Assembly (NCBI GenBank): GCA_020636495.1
Contig: JACJXQ010000008.1
Coordinates: 248,001 to 312,000, forward strand
Source: Chitinophagales bacterium
GTDB taxonomy: Bacteria; Bacteroidota; Bacteroidia; Chitinophagales; Chitinophagaceae
Length of the DNA stretch: 64,000 nt
Reading direction: 5' to 3'
Below the pieces are notes generated by a model. It searched no databases. It saw only the letters and a program-made list of their open reading frames with translations, and had not been told where the DNA came from. Positions 8,268-16,059 of the stretch are shown here, piece after piece; position 1 is the stretch's first letter, and each line of letters begins with the position of its first letter. The position numbers were made by a program, and so were the translations under genes.

Positions 8268-9527
8268 ATGAAATTACCGTTAAAACGCGTTGTCGTTACG
8301 GGTCTCGGCGCACTGACTCCATTAGGTAACACCGTTCCGGCTTACTGGGAAGGCTTAATTAATGGTGTTTCGGGCGCCGATTTCATTAAACAATTCGATG
8401 TAACAAAGTTCAAAACCAAATTTGCGTGCGAGTTAAAGGACTTCGATCCGCTCAACTACCTGGACCGCAAGGAAGCCAGGAAACTGGATCGTTTTTCTCA
8501 ACTTGCAGTTATTTCTGCCGACGAAGCAGTACAGCATGCAAGGCTTACTGACGAAAGCATAAATAAAGACCGCGTAGGTGTGATCTGGGCATCGGGCATC
8601 GGGGGTATGATCACCTTCATTGAAGAGATGACAGCATTCAATGCCGGAGACGGAACGCCTAGGTTTAACCCCTTTTTCATTCCCAAACTGATATTAGACA
8701 TCGCAGCAGGCCATATTTCTATGAAATACGGTTTCCGCGGGCCTAATTTCGCTACTGTAAGCGCCTGTGCTTCTTCAACCAACGCATTAATAGATGCCTT
8801 TAACTATATACGCCTGGGCAAAGCTGACGTATTTATTACTGGTGGTTCTGAAGCCGTGGTAACAGAAGCAGGCATAGGTGGTTTCAATGCAATGAAAGCA
8901 CTGAGCGAACGTAACGACGATCCGGCAACAGCCAGCCGCCCCTTTGATAAGGACAGGGATGGTTTTGTACTGGGCGAAGGGGGTTGTGCAATTGTGCTGG
9001 AAGAGTATGAACATGCTAAAAAACGTGGCGTGCCTATATTGGCCGAAGTATGCGGCGGTGGCATGAGTGCCGATGCCTATCACTTGACTGCTCCGCACCC
9101 TGAAGGATTGGGTGTTATCAATGTGATGAACAATGTACTGGATGACGCAGGTATGAAACCGGAAGAGGTGGATTACATCAACGTACATGGTACATCTACT
9201 CCATTGGGTGACATCGCAGAACTTACGGCTATCAAAAAAGTATTCGGCGAACACTCTTATAACCTCAACATCAGCTCTACAAAATCTATGACCGGCCATC
9301 TGCTGGGAGGTGCGGGAGCTATTGAAGCTATCGCGAGTATCAAAGCAGTGATGCACGATATAGTGCCGCCGACCATCAATCACTTTACAGATGATCCGGA
9401 AATAGATCCGAAACTGAACCTGACTTTCCACAAGGCTCAGCAACGTACTGTAAATGTGGCGCTAAGCAACACTTTTGGCTTTGGCGGACACAATGCATCT
9501 GTCATATTTAAAAAATACCAGGAGTAG
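8268..9527 (+). CDS. fabF: Beta-ketoacyl-ACP synthase II
   Basis: The 419-residue enzyme condenses malonyl-ACP with acyl-ACP in the elongation cycle of fatty acid synthesis in the cytoplasm. The thiolase-fold catalytic triad is visible: the cysteine in VSACASSTNA (about residue 167), the first histidine in VHGTSTPLGD and the second in MTGHLLGGAG. The N-terminus RVVVTGLGALTPLG is typical of FabF. It lies between acpP, its substrate carrier, and rnc, whose start is 2 bases after the fabF stop. Confidence 0.96.
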   Translation: MKLPLKRVVVTGLGALTPLGNTVPAYWEGLINGVSGADFIKQFDVTKFKTKFACELKDFDPLNYLDRKEARKLDRFSQLAVISADEAVQHARLTDESINKDRVGVIWASGIGGMITFIEEMTAFNAGDGTPRFNPFFIPKLILDIAAGHISMKYGFRGPNFATVSACASSTNALIDAFNYIRLGKADVFITGGSEAVVTEAGIGGFNAMKALSERNDDPATASRPFDKDRDGFVLGEGGCAIVLEEYEHAKKRGVPILAEVCGGGMSADAYHLTAPHPEGLGVINVMNNVLDDAGMKPEEVDYINVHGTSTPLGDIAELTAIKKVFGEHSYNLNISSTKSMTGHLLGGAGAIEAIASIKAVMHDIVPPTINHFTDDPEIDPKLNLTFHKAQQRTVNVALSNTFGFGGHNASVIFKKYQE

Positions 9528-9529
9528 TT

Positions 9530-10243
9530 GTGAGGCGGTTTACCTCACGAATTCTGCACCTATTTTCACCCAACAAACAGTTGGTATCGCAGTTAGAGCA
9601 CCTGTTAGGTTTTACGCCTAACCATTTGCCTTATTATCAGCTGGCATTGATGCATCGGTCCAAACTGGAAGAAATAGCACAGAATAATGAAAGGCTCGAG
9701 TTCTTGGGCGATGCCATACTAGGCTCTGTTATTGCAGATTACCTTTTCAAAAAATACCCATACCAATCTGAAGGATACCTGACGGAGATGCGCTCCCGCA
9801 TAGTACGTCGCGAAACACTGAACAATCTGGCGCTACGTATGGGGCTGCAAAAGATCGTTCAGTACAACGAGAACGATAAAGGGCTAAGCCGCAGCCATAT
9901 ATTCGGTAATGCGCTGGAAGCATTAATAGGTGCTGTTTACCTTGACCAGGGGTTTTCCCGTACCAAGAGTTTTATACTCAAACAGATACTCAAACCATAC
10001 ATTGATATTGACACGTTGGAAAACAGGGATACAAACTTTAAGAACAAACTCCTCAGCTGGTCACAGAAGAAGAACAACAATATCAGTTTTGAAACCATAA
10101 GCGAAGAGAACGAAGGTACCCGCAAAATATTCACTATAGGTATTCAGCTTGAAGGCGAAATTATTGCTACTGGTACGGGCTACAATAAAAAGGAAGCCGG
10201 ACAGGTAGCTGCTCAAAATGCTATAGAAAAGTTGGGGTTGTAA
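9530..10243 (+). CDS. rnc: Ribonuclease III
   Basis: The 237-residue enzyme cleaves double-stranded RNA, as in rRNA maturation. The nuclease signature NERLEFLGDAILGSVIADYLF carries the metal-binding acidic residues, and the second acidic site is in FGNALEALIGAVYLDQG. A double-stranded RNA binding domain follows at about residues 165-237 (NFKNKLLSWSQ to NAIEKLGL). The start is a GTG two bases after the fabF stop; no suitable ATG exists in frame nearby. Its stop is 3 bases from the stop of the convergent paaD. Confidence 0.93.
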   Translation: MRRFTSRILHLFSPNKQLVSQLEHLLGFTPNHLPYYQLALMHRSKLEEIAQNNERLEFLGDAILGSVIADYLFKKYPYQSEGYLTEMRSRIVRRETLNNLALRMGLQKIVQYNENDKGLSRSHIFGNALEALIGAVYLDQGFSRTKSFILKQILKPYIDIDTLENRDTNFKNKLLSWSQKKNNNISFETISEENEGTRKIFTIGIQLEGEIIATGTGYNKKEAGQVAAQNAIEKLGL

Positions 10244-10246
10244 ATC

Positions 10247-10744
10247 TTAGTGGCATTTAAAATGCTCAAACGGTTCTTTACAGGCATTACATTTATATAA
10301 TGCTTTGCAGGAAGTAGGCCCATACTGGCTTACGAGCTCTGTGTCTGTTGAACCACACCTGGGACATGGCACATTATCCTGCTGAAACAAACCCAAACCT
10401 GAGTCAGATGTCTTTCTTTGTGGTGGAGCTATTCCATATTCTTTTAACTTTCGTTTTCCATCTTCACTCATCCAGTCAGTGGTCCATGCAGGACTAAGTT
10501 GCTCTTGAAAATGTACTTTTTTAATGCCTCGGCTCATCAGAGACATGCGTATATTCATACTGATCATATCCATAGCCGGACAACCGCTATAGGTAGGCGT
10601 GATAACAATAGTAACTTCCGTGCCCTCTTCATTATCCAATCGTACATCTCTGATGATACCCATATCGATCACTGTAAGCACAGGCACTTCCGGATCAGAC
10701 ACCTGACTCAACCATTCATATACCTGTTCTGTTGCTATACTCAT
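10247..10744 (-). CDS. paaD: 1,2-phenylacetyl-CoA epoxidase subunit PaaD
   Basis: The 165-residue protein belongs to the PaaD (PaaJ) branch of the MIP18/SufT-like family, needed for maturation or assembly of phenylacetyl-CoA epoxidase. The N-terminal part has the DPEVPVLTVIDMGIIRDV motif and the YSGCPAMD segment. The C-terminus has a zinc-ribbon-like set of cysteines (CPRCGS, CKALYKCNACKEPF), typical of PaaD. It lies downstream of paaABC on the same strand but is separated from paaC by about 3.1 kb holding two genes for sugar transfer and a membrane protein. A paaE reductase gene is not seen in the window. Confidence 0.88.
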   Translation of the reverse strand: MSIATEQVYEWLSQVSDPEVPVLTVIDMGIIRDVRLDNEEGTEVTIVITPTYSGCPAMDMISMNIRMSLMSRGIKKVHFQEQLSPAWTTDWMSEDGKRKLKEYGIAPPQRKTSDSGLGLFQQDNVPCPRCGSTDTELVSQYGPTSCKALYKCNACKEPFEHFKCH

Positions 10745-10791
10745 TGTCCTATAAAATTACGTAACTGCCATGACATAAGAGATGAAGAGTA

Positions 10792-13086
10792 TTATCTGAA
10801 GACATGGTTATTCACCATACTTGTACCATCAGCCATTTTAGAAAGTATAACAGCATCTGCCGGTCGTACCATCAGCTCATCCAGCGCACGGTATGCCGGA
10901 TTGATAATATTAATAAGCTCCACTTCTACCCTGTAGCAGCTTACAGGTATATTGAAATAACCATTTGCGCGGAGCCACAAACCTTTGTTATCAGTACTTT
11001 CCTGTACTAATATCATTTTATTTAGTACCAGGCTGTCTTTTTCATCGAAACCCATCACCCTGAACCTTCCTATTTTGTAGTCCTTATCACTTACTAATGT
11101 CCACGCAGAGAACTCATATAACTGGTTATGATAGGCAGGAGTAAGCTTTTGGTTGAAAACAATATTCATATTACCTTTTATAGCTACTTCGGCCCCAGCT
11201 CCAAACAACTTTTCAGTAGCTGCTCCTGTATCATAATGTTCTACTGCCCACGGACCGACATCATTAATACATGTATCTCCCACTGTCATACTATTGAAAA
11301 CTAACTGCAAACTATCAAGGTACTGTTGTTCGTAATTACGTATGTGTTCAGGATACAATACATACACATCGTAACCTTGTTTGGTGCCTATTGTCTTCGA
11401 CATGTCGATGATATGTTGTTCATCCCTGTTAAGTGCAACACCGGCAGGATGAAGCACCAGTACCCCTTTCCTATTCTCAGTTTGGCTAAAGTATTTCTCA
11501 GTAAATGGCCCGCCATTTACCTTTACCTGTGCAAATGCCTGCGACCATGAGCTACGCGACATCATCACATCCATAAGCGGTAGATGTAACTGCAAAGCAA
11601 TATTAAAAGCACCGGCAAGTATATCACTTTGCCCGGCATGCACGCCCAGCTTTTCAGTGCCAATATGTACATAGGGCATTACCAGTATCGCCTGTAAATC
11701 TTCTTTTTCAAAATGGTGTTGTGCAAGATAATGCTGCCATGTTACTCCATCATTATGATGCAGAGTATTATATTTTTTATGAGCCGTTTGTGCAAGTGCT
11801 CTTGTCTTTTCAGCAAACGGGATAGCTTCAAATAACCATACAAGAAGCAAAAAGGATGCAATAATTATTGCGGTAATCTTCCTACCCTTTGACCGGAGTT
11901 GAACATACGAACGGTATAAAATGACTACAGAAACAATGGTTACGATATAATAATACGGCCATGCAAAACGACCAACTGCCCTGAACTGGCGAATGATATA
12001 AGCATGGTCAAGGCATGTATAACATTTTCTAAAAACGATAGAACTGGCAAATAGCAACATGCATACTGCAATCCATAACCATATCCCCACCTGTTTATCA
12101 TCTGCTGACGGACTGTTGATCTGCCTCTGCCTGAATACTTTCAGCAAATAGACTACAAAAGCAATCAGTAGTATAATAATCGTTGCCATACCTGTGTAAG
12201 CATATCCCTCATTACCTGCACTTAAGGCACCTGTTTGTGTATGTTTTTCCAGCCATATCCATACGGGAGATGTATATGAGGTGTAGATATCATTAAGAAA
12301 GGTCCTGTTATCTCTTGCGCCATAAGGATATTGCGGTCTGTCAGTAACAGTATCTGTCAACAGCATGAAAACCTTAAGTACAACCATGGGAACTGTTACA
12401 GCCAACCATACAGGTAGTAGGTGCTTCCATTTTGAGCGTAGTCCACCTCTTAATGACACAACATATGCCGGAGTGTAGAAAACCACCCACAATACATACA
12501 TCATTGAGAAATACACGTGCACAAATGCGATGACCAGAGCTGTTAAGAATAATCGCCATACATATTTGCGCTGTCCTGTTTGTAGCCATGCAAGGTGATA
12601 GTAAAACAACATAGGCAACACACAAGCATATGCCAATGAAAAATGCCCCGTGAGTTTCAACTGCTGCGGAGACATGATGATGATGAGACAAGCAAAAACA
12701 AATGCCCACCATTGCGGCAAGACTAACCTGAGTAGGATCTTATATATATATACAATACCCAGGAAAAATCCTGTCCCGATAAGAAGATGTATCACAACCA
12801 TTGGATTAACATGAATCCAATGGTTTATATAACCCAACAGTACAGAAAAAACAGGCTGTCCGTCAGTAAACACAATATGCTCACCATAAGGATAGTTCAT
12901 TCCCGTGAACCATACACCTTCGCCATAGGTGGCATGATATAAAAACGTAAAATAATTTTTGGCTCCATCGCCGGTTGTGCTGAGTAATACACTACCCGGT
13001 GCAGTAACTATATACGAAAGGCAATAGATTGTAACTGCCAATGCAGCCAGTGATACCAACAGGAATGATACTCTTTCTTTTTTCAT
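10792..13086 (-). CDS. Large polytopic membrane protein, GT-C-like, function unknown
   Basis: The 764-residue protein has about ten to eleven hydrophobic segments in its first 430 residues and a soluble C-terminal region of about 300 residues, probably periplasmic. The early acidic motif TTGDGAKNYF in the first loop, together with the overall layout, recalls GT-C glycosyltransferases that use lipid-linked sugars. The start at ATG 13086 (MKKERVSFLLV) is preferred; a TTG nine codons upstream would overlap the preceding gene. The stop of the family 2 glycosyltransferase lies 7 bases upstream, so the two genes form a unit, possibly decorating a lipid or surface polymer. They sit inside the paa gene group. 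Confidence 0.6.
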   Translation of the reverse strand: MKKERVSFLLVSLAALAVTIYCLSYIVTAPGSVLLSTTGDGAKNYFTFLYHATYGEGVWFTGMNYPYGEHIVFTDGQPVFSVLLGYINHWIHVNPMVVIHLLIGTGFFLGIVYIYKILLRLVLPQWWAFVFACLIIIMSPQQLKLTGHFSLAYACVLPMLFYYHLAWLQTGQRKYVWRLFLTALVIAFVHVYFSMMYVLWVVFYTPAYVVSLRGGLRSKWKHLLPVWLAVTVPMVVLKVFMLLTDTVTDRPQYPYGARDNRTFLNDIYTSYTSPVWIWLEKHTQTGALSAGNEGYAYTGMATIIILLIAFVVYLLKVFRQRQINSPSADDKQVGIWLWIAVCMLLFASSIVFRKCYTCLDHAYIIRQFRAVGRFAWPYYYIVTIVSVVILYRSYVQLRSKGRKITAIIIASFLLLVWLFEAIPFAEKTRALAQTAHKKYNTLHHNDGVTWQHYLAQHHFEKEDLQAILVMPYVHIGTEKLGVHAGQSDILAGAFNIALQLHLPLMDVMMSRSSWSQAFAQVKVNGGPFTEKYFSQTENRKGVLVLHPAGVALNRDEQHIIDMSKTIGTKQGYDVYVLYPEHIRNYEQQYLDSLQLVFNSMTVGDTCINDVGPWAVEHYDTGAATEKLFGAGAEVAIKGNMNIVFNQKLTPAYHNQLYEFSAWTLVSDKDYKIGRFRVMGFDEKDSLVLNKMILVQESTDNKGLWLRANGYFNIPVSCYRVEVELINIINPAYRALDELMVRPADAVILSKMADGTSMVNNHVFR

Positions 13087-13093
13087 GCCTGTA

Positions 13094-13807
13094 TCATTTT
13101 CGGCGGACAACAAGTTTCAGAAAATTCATCGCCTCGCTTATCAGCAATTTATAGTTCATACTGCTGAAAACAACATTGTCATTTAGCCTTACAGGTATGG
13201 CTTTTATCCTGAATCTTTGTTTGTGCGCATTCCTAATAAACTCCAGGTCGAAGAGATACCTATTGATAGAAGTAGAAAGGAATACATCTTTTGCCTCTGC
13301 CTTAAAGCCTTTCAAACCACATTGCGTATCGGTAACCGGCAGACTGAAAAGAATAGCTGTAAGCAGCCGCAGTACTTTAGAAATATACCTGCGTGCAAGC
13401 GGCACCCTGGCATAATACTGTTCATCCTTTACACCGATAGCAATATCGATATCCGGGTCTTGCAGGGCTGTATAAATATCAGCAATACTATCAGAAGCAT
13501 ATGGAAAATCAATATCCGTGTATATGATAACACTAGTTGTTGCTATTGATACCCCTTTCCTCAGGGTATACCCTTTTCCCCTGTTGGCATGGTTTTCTAC
13601 CAATTGAAAAGATGGTATCTTTTCCTCAAGTGTTGCTATGTCCTGCTGGCTGATACCACGCGTGCTGCCATCATTCACCAAAATAACGCTTACGGGTATG
13701 CCCAGCTTTGCTGACAAGGCATAATACTGTTCTACAACCCGCGACACCCAATGCTGCTGCGGATCATAACAAGGTAACACTATGGAACATGATGGCTTTA
13801 TATTCAC
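13094..13807 (-). CDS. Glycosyltransferase family 2, dolichyl-phosphate-sugar synthase-like
   Basis: The 237-residue enzyme has a GT-A fold: SIVLPCYD at residues 8-15, then VILVNDGSTRG, and the metal-binding IIYTDIDFPYA. TDTQCGLKGFKAEA near residue 165 is typical of dolichyl/polyprenyl-phosphate glucose or mannose synthases. It probably transfers a sugar from a nucleotide donor to a lipid phosphate at the membrane, giving the donor for the GT-C-like protein encoded next. The start is a GTG; no in-frame ATG precedes the conserved core. The pair lies between paaC and paaD. Confidence 0.8.
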   Translation of the reverse strand: MNIKPSCSIVLPCYDPQQHWVSRVVEQYYALSAKLGIPVSVILVNDGSTRGISQQDIATLEEKIPSFQLVENHANRGKGYTLRKGVSIATTSVIIYTDIDFPYASDSIADIYTALQDPDIDIAIGVKDEQYYARVPLARRYISKVLRLLTAILFSLPVTDTQCGLKGFKAEAKDVFLSTSINRYLFDLEFIRNAHKQRFRIKAIPVRLNDNVVFSSMNYKLLISEAMNFLKLVVRRK

Positions 13808-13858
13808 ACCTGTACGGTAATTATGCTTGATATACAGGTATAGGACCGTAAAGAGGCA

Positions 13859-14677
13859 TTACCATTCCATACCCGGGTATGTGCGCTGCATAAACTGCAG
13901 CTCGGTAAGTATGTACCCTAAATGCTCAGTATGGCGGCCACTCTTACCCCCTTCCTGCATCCAGCTATTTTCCGGCAAACTCAAAGTAGCTTCCTCGAAA
14001 ACAGTTTTTACCTCTTCTATCCAGCCTTCCAACAATTGTTTTACATCCACTGCTATGCCTTTATCTGTCATTATCTGCTCTGCTGCAGTCATGGTAAACA
14101 TCTCGCCTGTAAACGTCCACAGATCATTTACAGCTGCCTGTATCTTTTCATGACTTTCCTCCGTACCGTCACCCAGACGAATTACCCACTCAGCACTCCA
14201 GCGTTTATGGTAAGTAACCTCTTTCAATGACTTTTCAGCTATGGCTGCAAGTTGCAGATCTTTACTTTTCTGCAAAGCCTTGTAATACATGAACTGGAAT
14301 ACATCAAAGAAGAAAGCGCGAGCAACAGTTACAGCCCAGTCGCCGTTGGGTTGTTCCACTAACAATATGTTGCGGTAATCCCAGCCATCGCGCAGGTAGG
14401 CAAGGTCATCTTCATCAAACGGCTCGTTCCTCTTTATTTTCTCTTCAAGTTGTACCGACTTGAACAGTCCCTCCTTCTCATTTTCAGGCAGTTCATTGAA
14501 CAAGTTGGCAGCATGCTGATATAAACTACGCGCTTGACCTATATAATCCAACGAAATATTGGTCAAAGCAATATCCTGTTCCAGTATTGGCCCGTGCCCG
14601 CACCACTCTCCCAGCCTATGGCCATAGATAAGCGCATTATCTGCTAATTGCAGTATATATAAAATATGATCACTCAT
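13859..14677 (-). CDS. paaC: 1,2-phenylacetyl-CoA epoxidase subunit PaaC
   Basis: The 272-residue protein is the structural beta-like partner of PaaA in the multicomponent oxygenase that epoxidises phenylacetyl-CoA. It has the ferritin-like helical fold with GHRLGEWCGHGPILEQDIALTNISLDYIGQAR near the N-terminus, a PaaC hallmark. The ATG at 14677 is chosen; the reading frame could extend to a TTG at 14686, directly against the paaB stop. It follows paaB closely, and a GT2 gene starts 51 bases after its stop in place of the expected paaD. Confidence 0.9.
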   Translation of the reverse strand: MSDHILYILQLADNALIYGHRLGEWCGHGPILEQDIALTNISLDYIGQARSLYQHAANLFNELPENEKEGLFKSVQLEEKIKRNEPFDEDDLAYLRDGWDYRNILLVEQPNGDWAVTVARAFFFDVFQFMYYKALQKSKDLQLAAIAEKSLKEVTYHKRWSAEWVIRLGDGTEESHEKIQAAVNDLWTFTGEMFTMTAAEQIMTDKGIAVDVKQLLEGWIEEVKTVFEEATLSLPENSWMQEGGKSGRHTEHLGYILTELQFMQRTYPGMEW

Positions 14678-14686
14678 CAGGAACAA

Positions 14687-14989
14687 TTACATATGTGTTA
14701 ATTCATCAGGCAGATCGTAAAAAGTAGGATGCCTGTATATCTTATCATTAGCCGGCTCAAACATGTCGGCAGATTTGTGAGGGTCTGAAGCATGAATATG
14801 TTTGCTTTCAACTACCCAGATACTTACACCTTCCATACGGCGTGTATATACGTCCCTGGCATTTTCAATAGCCATTTCCGCATCTATGGCATGTAAACTA
14901 CCTACATGTTTGTGGTCTAACCCGGCCTTACTACGTATGAATACCTCCCACAACGGCCATTCGTTCTTATTCGCTTTTTGTTCAGACAT
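14687..14989 (-). CDS. paaB: 1,2-phenylacetyl-CoA epoxidase subunit PaaB
   Basis: The 100-residue protein is the small subunit thought to bridge PaaAC heterodimers. The sequence WPLWEVFIRSKAGLDHKHVGSLHAIDAEMAI is characteristic, and the length matches the family. It lies between paaA and paaC on the minus strand with 30 bases to the paaA stop, as part of one operon for aerobic phenylacetate breakdown. Confidence 0.93.
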   Translation of the reverse strand: MSEQKANKNEWPLWEVFIRSKAGLDHKHVGSLHAIDAEMAIENARDVYTRRMEGVSIWVVESKHIHASDPHKSADMFEPANDKIYRHPTFYDLPDELTHM

Positions 14990-15019
14990 ATATATAAATA
15001 ACAGATACGGTTTAATTTA

Positions 15020-15976
15020 TTACGCAGCTTTTGTGTCGCCTTTTGCGGCACGTGCTTTTCTTTTTTCAGAGTAAGCCATAGCTGCTTCTCTTACCCATTT
15101 ACCATCTTCCCATGCCTTAACACGGGCACCAAGCCTTTCTTTATTACATGGGCCATTACCATTTACTACGTTCCAGAACTCATCCCAGTTTATTTCACCG
15201 AAATCATAGTGGCCACGTTCTTCATTCCATTTCAGCTTATCATCAGGCAGGGTCATACCCAAAATGTTACACTGCTCTACAGTTACATCTATAAAACGTT
15301 GACGTAGTTCGTCGTTAGTGAACCTCTTGATACGCCACCTCATGCTTTGCTCTGTATTAGGACTGTCATCATCAGAAGGACCAAACATCATCAGAGAAGG
15401 CCACCACCAGCGGTCAATAGCATCCTGCACCATCCTACGCTGTACTTCTGTTCCTTTTGACATTTGCAGTAGTATCTCGTAGCCCTGGCGCTGGTGAAAA
15501 CTCTCTTCTTTGCATATGCGCACCATTGCCCTGGCGTACGGACCATATGATGTACGGCAAAGTGCTACCTGGTTCATAATAGCAGCACCATCTACCAGCC
15601 AGCCAATAGCCCCCATATCAGCCCATGTAGTAGTGGGATAATTGAATATTGAGGAATATTTAGCCTTGCCTGAGTGCAATTGATCATACATCTCATCGCG
15701 GGTAATGCCCAGGGTTTCTGCAGCACTGTACAGGTACAGGCCATGGCCTGCCTCATCCTGCACTTTAGCCAGCAACACGGCCTTACGGCGCAAGCTCGGG
15801 GCTCGACTTATCCAGTTACCCTCAGGCAACATACCTACTATCTCACTATGAGCATGTTGCGATATCTGCCTGATGAGGGTTTTACGATAATTATCAGGCA
15901 TCCAGTCGCGGGGCTCTATCGCGATCTCCTTATCTATCTTTTCGTCAAAATACTCCTGAAAGTCACGTGCCGTCAT
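15020..15976 (-). CDS. paaA: 1,2-phenylacetyl-CoA epoxidase catalytic subunit PaaA
   Basis: The 318-residue subunit carries the di-iron centre that inserts oxygen into the aromatic ring of phenylacetyl-CoA. The iron ligands are visible in KVQDEAGHGLYLY and in CKEESFHQRQGYE, two ExxH-type motifs on ferritin-like helices. Length and the N-terminal FDEKIDKEIAIEPRDWMP fit PaaA. It is the first gene of the paaABC group, with a -7-like box 24 bases upstream. The C-terminus is rich in Lys and Ala (SEKRKARAAKGDTKAA). Confidence 0.94.
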   Translation of the reverse strand: MTARDFQEYFDEKIDKEIAIEPRDWMPDNYRKTLIRQISQHAHSEIVGMLPEGNWISRAPSLRRKAVLLAKVQDEAGHGLYLYSAAETLGITRDEMYDQLHSGKAKYSSIFNYPTTTWADMGAIGWLVDGAAIMNQVALCRTSYGPYARAMVRICKEESFHQRQGYEILLQMSKGTEVQRRMVQDAIDRWWWPSLMMFGPSDDDSPNTEQSMRWRIKRFTNDELRQRFIDVTVEQCNILGMTLPDDKLKWNEERGHYDFGEINWDEFWNVVNGNGPCNKERLGARVKAWEDGKWVREAAMAYSEKRKARAAKGDTKAA

Positions 15977-15999
15977 ATATATTATTTTTTTACCAGCTA

Positions 16000-16007
16000 C
16001 AAATATA
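16000..16007 (-). promoter_or_regulatory. -7 box upstream of paaA
   Basis: The minus strand reads TATATTTG, an exact TAnnTTTG match, 23 bases before the paaA start codon. No convincing -33 box was found. Confidence 0.42.
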
Positions 16008-16059
16008 GCACTTAAGCCACGAATAAGTTAGCCTTACGCATTATAGTTTGTCTATAATA

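Noticed and set aside
8787..9443. Long antisense reading frame (218 codons) within fabF
   Set aside because: It is a shadow of a conserved gene; the translation has no domain-like pattern and fabF has all its catalytic residues.
10792..13807. Glycosyltransferase and membrane protein genes as prophage serotype-conversion genes
   Set aside because: No integrase, attachment site or phage structural gene is present; only the lipid-sugar transfer pair is seen.
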